The notes beneath the pieces were generated by a model that did not search any database, was not told where the DNA came from, and saw nothing but the letters and a program-made list of their open reading frames with translations. Positions 1 through 5,677 of a stretch of DNA of 5,677 bases are shown here, one piece after another. The stretch comes from Actinomycetes bacterium (lineage in GTDB: Bacteria > Actinomycetota > Actinomycetes > Actinomycetales > Cellulomonadaceae). The DNA lies in assembly GCA_023390875.1 (NCBI GenBank), contig JAEWCA010000409.1, forward strand, positions 1-5,677, in the 5' to 3' direction. The first letter of the stretch is position 1. Every line of letters starts with the position of its first letter. A program made the position numbers and the translations under genes.

Positions 1-57
1 GGACACCGCCGGCTCGTCGGCGTCGGTGAGGACGCGGGCGGTCGGTGTGCCGAGCAC
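1..57 (-). CDS. Start of a gene downstream of ispG, probably a GNAT acetyltransferase (partial, 3' end outside the window)
   Basis: Fourteen bases beyond the ispG stop, on the same strand, a GTG codon (57-55) opens a frame that stays open to the window edge for 19 codons. It reads VLGTPTARVLTDADEPAVS. The stretch ARVLTDADEPAV resembles the first strand and helix of actinobacterial GNAT-family proteins. In M. tuberculosis the gene after gcpE/ispG is Rv2867c, a GNAT-family protein, so the position fits. No clear Shine-Dalgarno precedes the GTG, and translation may be coupled to ispG termination. With only 19 residues visible the family call rests mainly on synteny and is inference; another start further in is possible. 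Confidence 0.42.
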   Translation of the reverse strand, partial: MLGTPTARVLTDADEPAVS

Positions 58-71
58 GAGAGGGGCTGCGG

Positions 72-1256
<1,185 letters not shown>

Positions 1257-1336
1257 CCGGCCATCATCGCATCGCCGCCGGGTCCGGCTTGCCCCGGATC
1301 ACCCGCACGCACAGAACCCCCACGGAGTCCGTCCGG
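1257..1336 (-). other. 80-base protease-ispG gap with an open short frame ending on the ispG start
   Basis: The gap between the protease stop (1339-1337) and ispG holds no terminator or clear promoter. The protease frame stays open after its TGA for 27 sense codons and reaches a second TGA at 1255-1253, which overlaps the ispG GTG as GTGA. Possible internal starts in that frame are GTG at 1312 and two adjacent ATGs at 1267 and 1264, giving 19, 4 or 3 codons. This could be a leader peptide feeding ribosomes to ispG, a rare readthrough extension, or chance in GC-rich DNA, where stops are scarce. The reading frames are seen directly; any function is inference. Confidence 0.25.
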
Positions 1337-2647
1337 TCAGATCTGGACGGGGTTGACGATGTCGGCGTACACGAGCAGCAGCCCGACCGCCCCGAGCAGC
1401 ACGAACACCGAGTACGCGAGCGGCACGAGCTTGGCGGTGTCGAACGGGCCGGGACGGGGGCGCCCGCGCAGACGGGCGACCTGCCGGCGACCGCCCTCCC
1501 AGAGCGCGGCGGCGACGTGCCCGCCGTCGAGCGGCGGCAGCGGGATGAGGTTGAACGCGAACAGCGCGATGTTGAGGCTCGCGAGCATGTCGAGCAGCGC
1601 GAGCGTCTTGATCTGCCAGTCGAGGTCGTCGGTCGACGCGATCTCGCCCGCGAACCGGCCGATCCCGACGACGCCGACCACGCTGCTCGAGTCGCGCGGC
1701 GTCCCGTTGACCTCGGCCTGCACGAGGTCCACGACGCGGGCCGGCAGCGTCGCGACGACGGTGACGGTCTGCCACGTGCGGTCGACGACCGCCCCGGGCA
1801 CGTCGAGCAGCGACTGCCGCCGGAGCTCCTGCTGCGGCGCGACGCCGACGAAGCCGACCTCCTGCGTCTTCGGTTCGCCGTCGGCGCCGAGGACGACCTC
1901 GCCGTTCTCGTCCACCACGGGGCGGTCGGCCACGACGGGCGTCACGGACAGCGTGAGCTGCTCGCCGTCGCGCTCCACCACCACGGGGACCGTCTCGTCG
2001 CCGGACGCGCGGATGAGCGGGGTCAGCTCCTCCCACGACGACACCGGCGTGCCGTCGTACGAGACGACCGTGTCGCCGGGCTGCAGACCGGCGGCGGCGC
2101 CGGGCGCGGCCTCGTCGGACGACGTGCACGTGCGGTCGGCCGGCGCGTCGGCCGGGATGATGCACTGGTTGACGGACGCGAGCGTGGTGCCGAGCACCGG
2201 CAGGCCGAAGCCGACGAGCGTGATCGCCATGAGCACGACGGCGATGAGCAGGTTCATCACCGGCCCACCGAGCATGACGACGAGCTTCTTCGGCGTCGAC
2301 AGGTGGTAGAAGGCGCGGCCGTCCTCGCCGGGCCGGATCTCCTCGGCGCTGGCCTGGCGGGCGTCGCGGGCCAGCCGGCCGAGCCACGTGCGGGCGGGCG
2401 GGTTGCCCACGGCCTCGTCGGGCGGGTACATGCCGACGAGCCGCACGTAGCCGCCCAGCGGGATCGCCTTGAGGCCGTACTCGGTCTCCCCCTTGACCCG
2501 CGACCACAGCGTGGGGCCGAACCCGACCATGTAGTGGCTGACGCGCACGCCGAACCGCTTGGCGGGGACCATGTGCCCGATCTCGTGCAGCGCGATGGAC
2601 AGCAGCAGCACGACGACGACCACGAGCACGCCGACCAGGTATTCCAT
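1337..2647 (-). CDS. rip1: Site-2 (M50) intramembrane zinc metalloprotease, Rip1/RseP-like, with one PDZ domain
   Basis: This is a membrane-embedded protease of the S2P family. Relatives (Rip1 of M. tuberculosis, RseP of E. coli) cut membrane-bound anti-sigma factors after a first cleavage and so release sigma factors. The chosen protein has 436 residues. TM1 (about 4-26) carries the zinc motif HEIGH (21-25: His21, Glu22, His25). TM2 (about 122-148) starts at GGPVMN. One extracytoplasmic PDZ domain spans about 180-270, including AAGLQPGD and YDGTPV. TM3 (about 345-370) leads into NLIPLPPLDGGH, where Asp374 is the third zinc ligand, and TM4 is about 408-430. All catalytic residues are present. 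Cys162 and Cys174 lie in the outer loop just before the PDZ and could form a disulfide (inference). The ATG at 2647 is preferred because GGAGGG precedes it and TM1 follows at once; a GTG at 2761 would add 38 residues with no family resemblance. It is probably co-transcribed with ispG. The substrate, presumably an anti-sigma factor, is not in the window. Confidence 0.96.
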   Translation of the reverse strand: MEYLVGVLVVVVVLLLSIALHEIGHMVPAKRFGVRVSHYMVGFGPTLWSRVKGETEYGLKAIPLGGYVRLVGMYPPDEAVGNPPARTWLGRLARDARQASAEEIRPGEDGRAFYHLSTPKKLVVMLGGPVMNLLIAVVLMAITLVGFGLPVLGTTLASVNQCIIPADAPADRTCTSSDEAAPGAAAGLQPGDTVVSYDGTPVSSWEELTPLIRASGDETVPVVVERDGEQLTLSVTPVVADRPVVDENGEVVLGADGEPKTQEVGFVGVAPQQELRRQSLLDVPGAVVDRTWQTVTVVATLPARVVDLVQAEVNGTPRDSSSVVGVVGIGRFAGEIASTDDLDWQIKTLALLDMLASLNIALFAFNLIPLPPLDGGHVAAALWEGGRRQVARLRGRPRPGPFDTAKLVPLAYSVFVLLGAVGLLLVYADIVNPVQI

Positions 2648-2650
2648 GGA

Positions 2651-2656
2651 CCCTCC
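2651..2656 (-). promoter_or_regulatory. Shine-Dalgarno site of the M50 protease gene
   Basis: Read on the minus strand this is GGAGGG followed by TCC and then the ATG at 2647. It is a near-perfect anti-16S match at a short but usable spacing. It decides the start in favour of the ATG over the upstream in-frame GTG at 2761. Confidence 0.75.
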
Positions 2657-2754
2657 GACGCCGCGTGCAGGGAGCGGCGCGCCCGCCCGGCCGGACGCAC
2701 CGGGCAGCACATTGTCACCGATGAGGCTGGAGGTCCGCTGAACGTCGCGCACCC

Positions 2755-2783
2755 TTCCCACGGTCGGCCCATGCCGCTACGGT
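2755..2783 (+). promoter_or_regulatory. Weak candidate promoter for the permease-gabT operon
   Basis: TTCCCA (2755-2760) matches four of six bases of the TTGACA consensus. A 17-base spacer follows, then TACGGT (2778-2783), which fits the TANNNT -10 pattern common in actinobacteria. Transcription would begin near 2790, leaving a leader of about 118 bases before the ATG at 2908. The match is modest and could be chance. The direct repeats at 2800-2832 would fall just after the start point, a position suited to repressor binding. Confidence 0.27.
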
Positions 2784-2799
2784 TTCCCTCGTCTGGACG

Positions 2800-2832
2800 C
2801 CCCGAGACGCACCGAATGCGACCCCGAGGCGC
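2800..2832. repeat. Pair of 11-base direct repeats with 22-base period, possible operator
   Basis: CCCCGAGACGC (2800-2810) recurs as CCCCGAGGCGC (2822-2832), with one mismatch in eleven. The offset is 22 bases, about two turns of the helix, so both copies face the same side. The second copy runs directly into the palindrome GCACGTGC (2833-2840). The pair sits upstream of a catabolic operon, where a regulator might be expected to bind. The repeat is seen directly; the operator role is inference, and short C/G-rich repeats can arise by chance here. Confidence 0.35.
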
Positions 2833-2899
2833 GCACGTGCAACGGATCCCATGGGTTTCCCCGCCGGATGCGCCGCCCCGCAACCGGCCCGACCGATGC

Positions 2900-2904
2900 G
2901 AGGT
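2900..2904 (+). promoter_or_regulatory. Probable ribosome binding site of the permease gene
   Basis: GAGGT is followed by CGC and then ATG at 2908. It is the best Shine-Dalgarno match among the three in-frame starts (ATG at 2851, 2896 and 2908), although the spacing is tight. It supports the 2908 start, whose product begins with a short polar N-terminus typical of this permease family. Confidence 0.5.
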
Positions 2905-2907
2905 CGC

Positions 2908-4662
2908 ATGTCCGTCACCCCCACCGCCGACGCCGCGCCGCTCGGCTACCCCGAGACCGCGAGCAAGGGACTCAAGGGCGGCGCCCTCGGTCTGCTGTCC
3001 AGCGTCGTCGTCGGCACCGCGTCCACCGCGCCCGCGTACAGCCTGGCGGCCAGCCTCGGCTTCGTCGTCGCGGGCGGCGGTGCGCTGCTCGCGGGGGTCA
3101 AGGCACCCGCGATCATCCTGCTCGCGTTCGTCCCGATGTACCTCATCGCGCTCGCCTACCAGGAGCTCAACAAGGCCGAGCCCGACTGCGGGACGACGTT
3201 CACGTGGGCGTCGCGCGCGTTCGGACCCCTGACCGGGTGGATGGGCGGCTGGGGCATCATCGCCGCCGACGTCATCGTCATGGCGAACCTCGCGCAGATC
3301 GCCGGGTCGTACTCGTTCACGTTCCTCGGCGACCTCGGCTGGGACGCCGCAGGTGAGCTCGCAGGCAGCACGGCCTGGACGACCGTCGCGGGTCTCGTGT
3401 GGATCGCCGGCATGACGTACATCTGCTACCGCGGCATCGAGGTGTCGGCGCGCCTGCAGTACGTGCTGCTGAGCATCGAGGTCGTGGTCCTGCTCGTGTT
3501 CTCGGTCGTCGCGCTCGGCCGCGTGTGGAGCGGCAACGGCGTCGACGGCTCGATCACGCCGTCGTGGTCGTGGTTCTGGCCCGGCGGGCTCAGCCTGTCC
3601 GACGTCATCGCGCCCGCGCTGCTCACCGCGGTGTTCATGTACTGGGGCTGGGACACGGCCGTGTCCGTCAACGAGGAGTCGGACGACCCGGCACGCACCC
3701 CGGGTCGCGCCGCCGTGCTGTCGACGCTGCTGCTGCTCGTCACGTACGCGCTCGTGTCGACCGCGACGATCGCGTTCGCGGGCGTCGGCACCGAGGGCAT
3801 CGGCCTGGCGAACCCCGACAACGCCGACGACGTGTTCTCGTCGATCGGCCCGGTGCTGTTCGGCGACTCCGGGATCGGGAAGATCGGGCTGCTGCTGCTG
3901 TCGGCGTCGATCCTCACGTCCGCCTCGGCCTCGACGCAGACGACGATCCTGCCGACGGCCCGCACGACGCTGTCGATGGCCGTGTACAAGGCCATCCCGC
4001 AGTCCTTCGCGAGGATCCACCCGCGGTACCTGACGCCGGGCGTCTCGACGATCGCGATGGGGCTCGCGTCGATGCTGTTCTACGCGATCTTCACGCTCAT
4101 CAGCCCCAGCCTGCTGCTCGCGCTCGTCGAGTCCGTCGGCCTGATGATCGCGTTCTACTACGGCCTGACGGGCTTCGCGTGCTCGTGGTTCTACCGCCGG
4201 ACGCTGCACCACACGCCGAAGACGTTCTTCACGCAGGGCGTCCTGCCGTCCGCGGGCGGCCTGATCCTGCTCGCCGCCTTCGTCTACGCGGTGCAGCAGT
4301 ACGCGACGGTCGACTGGCTGCAGGACGCCGACGGCAACAACGTGACGATCCTCGGGTTCGGGGCGGTCGCCGTCGTGGGCGTCGCCGCGATCCTCCTCGG
4401 CGTCGTCCTCATGATCGTGTGGCGGCTGCGGGCGCCGGCGTTCTTCCGGGGCGAGACGCTGCCGCGCCGCGGCGCGCACGACCTGGTGCTCGCGGGCCCG
4501 CAGACGCTCGCGGAGACCGGGTTCCGGTTGCCCGACTCCGGGCTGCCGGGCATCGTCGTCGCGCAGAACCTGTCCAACCTGCCCGACGGCGCCACCGCCG
4601 TGAACGTGGGCACGGGCGAGGAGGTCGACGTGGACGACGCCGAGGACGGCCGGACGACGTGA
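2908..4662 (+). CDS. APC-superfamily amino acid permease, probably for GABA or a related omega-amino acid
   Basis: This is an inner-membrane secondary transporter of the amino acid-polyamine-organocation superfamily, likely proton-coupled uptake of an amino acid. The product has 584 residues from the ATG at 2908. About 12 membrane segments can be picked out: roughly 25-48, 63-84, 110-135, 155-175, 186-206, 232-254, 268-292, 325-345, 378-398, 403-427, 446-466 and 481-506. TM1 carries the small-residue stretch VVVGTASTAPAY (33-44), where the unwound substrate site lies in this superfamily. TM6 carries FMYWGWDTAVSVNEES (243-258), matching the family's aromatic-Gly-acidic pattern. After TM12 a hydrophilic tail of about 75 residues ends in an acidic run (EEVDVDDAED, 571-580), longer than is common in the family. 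The stop overlaps the gabT start by 4 bases, so the two are almost certainly one operon. The GABA substrate is inferred from gabT alone; other omega-amino acids or polyamine products remain possible. Starts at 2851 and 2896 would add 19 or 4 residues. Confidence 0.93.
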   Translation: MSVTPTADAAPLGYPETASKGLKGGALGLLSSVVVGTASTAPAYSLAASLGFVVAGGGALLAGVKAPAIILLAFVPMYLIALAYQELNKAEPDCGTTFTWASRAFGPLTGWMGGWGIIAADVIVMANLAQIAGSYSFTFLGDLGWDAAGELAGSTAWTTVAGLVWIAGMTYICYRGIEVSARLQYVLLSIEVVVLLVFSVVALGRVWSGNGVDGSITPSWSWFWPGGLSLSDVIAPALLTAVFMYWGWDTAVSVNEESDDPARTPGRAAVLSTLLLLVTYALVSTATIAFAGVGTEGIGLANPDNADDVFSSIGPVLFGDSGIGKIGLLLLSASILTSASASTQTTILPTARTTLSMAVYKAIPQSFARIHPRYLTPGVSTIAMGLASMLFYAIFTLISPSLLLALVESVGLMIAFYYGLTGFACSWFYRRTLHHTPKTFFTQGVLPSAGGLILLAAFVYAVQQYATVDWLQDADGNNVTILGFGAVAVVGVAAILLGVVLMIVWRLRAPAFFRGETLPRRGAHDLVLAGPQTLAETGFRLPDSGLPGIVVAQNLSNLPDGATAVNVGTGEEVDVDDAEDGRTT

Positions 4663-5677
4663 GCGTCGACGTCGTCGAGGGGGTCCCGCAGAGCAGGCTG
4701 CTGCGCACCGACGTCCCCGGGCCGCGCTCGGTCGAGCTGGCCCGCCGCCGGGCGGCCGCCGTGTCCGCGGGCGTCTCGTCCGCGCTGCCGGTGTACGTCG
4801 CTCGCGCGGGCGGCGGGGTGCTCGAGGACGTCGACGGCAACCGGTTCGTGGACCTGGGTGCGGGGATAGCCGTGACGTCGGTCGGGGCGAGCGCGCCGTC
4901 CGTCGTCGCGGCCGTCGCGGCCCAGGCCGCGGACTTCACGCACACGTGCTTCATGATCGGCCCGTACGAGGAGTACGTGGCCGTGTGCGAGGCACTCGCC
5001 CGCCTGACGCCCGGCACGCACGACAAGCGCTCGGTGCTCGTGGGCTCGGGCGCCGAGGCCGTGGAGAACGCCGTCAAGGTCGCCCGCCGGGCCACCGGCC
5101 GGGACGCGGTGCTCGTGCTCGACCACGCGTACCACGGCCGGACCAACCTCACGATGGCCATGACCGCGAAGGCCATGCCGTACAAGACCGGCTTCGGGCC
5201 GTTCGCGGGCGAGGTGTACCGCGTGCCGGCGTCGTACCCGCTGCGCGACCCGGCGGGGATGACGGGTGAGGAGGCCGCCGCACGCGCGATCGCCGTCGCG
5301 CAGCGGCAGGTCGGCGCCGACCAGGTCGCCGCGCTCGTCGTCGAGCCGATCCTCGGGGAGGGCGGCTTCGTCGTGCCCGCGCCCGGCTTCCTGCCGGCGC
5401 TGTCGCGCTGGTGCACCGAGCACGGGATCGTGCTCGTCGCCGACGAGGTGCAGACCGGGTTCGCGCGCACCGGCGCGATGTTCGCGTGCGAGCACGAGGG
5501 CGTCGTGCCCGACCTGGTGACGACGGCCAAGGGCATCGCGGGCGGCATGCCGCTCGCCGGCGTCACGGGCCGCGCCGAGCTCATGGACGCCGTGCACCCC
5601 GGCGGGCTGGGCGGCACGTTCGGCGGGAACCCCGTCGCGTGCGCGGCCGCGCTCGCCGCGATCGCGATGTACGAGGA
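4659..5677 (+). CDS. gabT: 4-aminobutyrate aminotransferase GabT (3' end outside the window)
   Basis: GabT is a cytosolic PLP-dependent class III aminotransferase. It moves the amino group of GABA to 2-oxoglutarate, giving succinate semialdehyde and glutamate, the first step of the GABA shunt. The 339 visible residues are about three quarters of a typical 440-450-residue enzyme. Landmarks are the PLP-phosphate loop [12 protein letters not shown] (129-140), the ring-stacking AYHGRT (157-162), [11 protein letters not shown] (261-271) with Asp262 contacting the PLP nitrogen, the Schiff-base Lys291 in TTAKGIAGG, and [15 protein letters not shown] (318-332). The closest remembered resemblance is M. 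tuberculosis GabT, over nearly the whole visible length. One oddity is EPILGEGGF (229-237), where relatives have Gln before GEGG. The start is GTG at 4659 inside the permease stop (GTGA), with no well-placed Shine-Dalgarno, so translational coupling is likely. gabD would be the expected next gene. Another omega-amino acid aminotransferase is possible but less likely. Confidence 0.97.
   Translation, partial: MSVDVVEGVPQSRLLRTDVPGPRSVELARRRAAAVSAGVSSALPVYVARAGGGVLEDVDGNRFVDLGAGIAVTSVGASAPSVVAAVAAQAADFTHTCFMIGPYEEYVAVCEALARLTPGTHDKRSVLVGSGAEAVENAVKVARRATGRDAVLVLDHAYHGRTNLTMAMTAKAMPYKTGFGPFAGEVYRVPASYPLRDPAGMTGEEAAARAIAVAQRQVGADQVAALVVEPILGEGGFVVPAPGFLPALSRWCTEHGIVLVADEVQTGFARTGAMFACEHEGVVPDLVTTAKGIAGGMPLAGVTGRAELMDAVHPGGLGGTFGGNPVACAAALAAIAMYE

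Larger units (their letters stand above)
2648..2907. promoter_or_regulatory. Divergent intergenic region between the protease and permease genes
   Basis: These 260 bases separate two divergently transcribed units, so both promoters should lie here. No convincing gene is seen inside. For the protease, the minus strand shows GACAAT (2716-2711) as a possible -10 about 60 bases before the ATG, but no good -35 accompanies it. For the permease the best plus-strand candidate is listed separately. Two short perfect palindromes are present: GCACGTGC (2833-2840) and CCCATGGG (2848-2855). The octamer GGTTTCCC occurs at 2781-2788 and again at 2854-2861, 73 bases apart. Which of these matter is unknown. 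Confidence 0.6.

Noticed and set aside
1281..1300. Inverted repeat in the protease-ispG gap (GGTCCGG, 6-base loop, CCGGATC)
   Set aside because: The stem is short, has an A-C mismatch on the transcribed minus strand, and no T-run follows, so it is not a credible terminator between two co-directional genes.
2600..2630. Triplet repeats (AGC and GAC runs)
   Set aside because: They encode the Val/Leu run of the first membrane helix of the protease and reflect codon preference, not a separate repeat element.
2851..2907. Upstream ATG starts (2851, 2896) for the permease
   Set aside because: Neither has a good Shine-Dalgarno, and the extra residues are Pro/Ala/Arg-rich with no family resemblance; ATG at 2908 has GAGGT ahead of it.
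2715..2924. A 69-codon minus-strand open frame in the divergent region
   Set aside because: It starts inside the permease coding start, lacks a Shine-Dalgarno, and has no recognisable features.
1289..3232. A 647-codon plus-strand open frame spanning protease, intergenic region and permease start
   Set aside because: It crosses the divergent promoter region and reads the permease in the wrong frame. The product is Arg/Asp/His-rich with no recognisable domain.
2257..4479. A 740-codon minus-strand open frame opposite the permease
   Set aside because: It is antisense to the permease and out of frame with the protease; composition is Arg/Glu/Asp-rich and typical of a GC-driven shadow frame.
4624..4672. 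Repeated GTCGACGT at the permease-gabT junction
   Set aside because: Both copies fall in codons for Val and Asp in the acidic permease tail and the gabT N-terminus; this is explained by codon use, and spacing gives no clear operator or hairpin.
4284..5617. Long minus-strand open frames opposite gabT
   Set aside because: gabT is unambiguous by its PLP motifs on the plus strand; the reverse frames have no domain and exist because stops are rare in this DNA.

Overview
The window is very GC-rich DNA with almost every third codon position G or C. Its gene content and protein signatures point to a high-GC actinobacterium. The wording of the proteins (an actinobacterial-type GabT, and a Rip1-like M50 protease directly followed by ispG) fits Micrococcales such as the Cellulomonas group, but the genus is inference only. 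No tRNA, rRNA, CRISPR array, insertion sequence or phage gene was seen.

Left half, minus strand (bases 2647 down to 1): a housekeeping block reads right to left as site-2 protease (Rip1/RseP-like M50), then ispG (4-hydroxy-3-methylbut-2-enyl diphosphate synthase, MEP isoprenoid pathway), then the first codons of a third gene cut by the window edge. That gene is probably the GNAT acetyltransferase that follows ispG in mycobacteria. This is the order rip1-gcpE-Rv2867c known from Mycobacterium tuberculosis, but the dxr gene that precedes rip1 there is absent here.

Middle (2648-2907): a 260-base divergent intergenic region. It carries a good Shine-Dalgarno for the protease, a weak plus-strand promoter candidate, a pair of 11-base direct repeats 22 bases apart and two short palindromes.

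Right half, plus strand (2908-5677): a two-gene catabolic unit. A 12-TM APC-superfamily amino acid permease overlaps by 4 bases (GTGA) with gabT, a 4-aminobutyrate aminotransferase that runs off the right edge. Together they would import GABA or a related omega-amino acid and transaminate it to succinate semialdehyde. The next enzyme, gabD, would be expected downstream but is outside the window.

No convincing new system is present. The points worth a second look are the repeats in the divergent region, an open reading frame in the protease-ispG gap whose stop overlaps the ispG start, the missing dxr, the hydrophilic C-terminal tail of the permease, and a Gln-to-Leu change in a conserved GabT motif.
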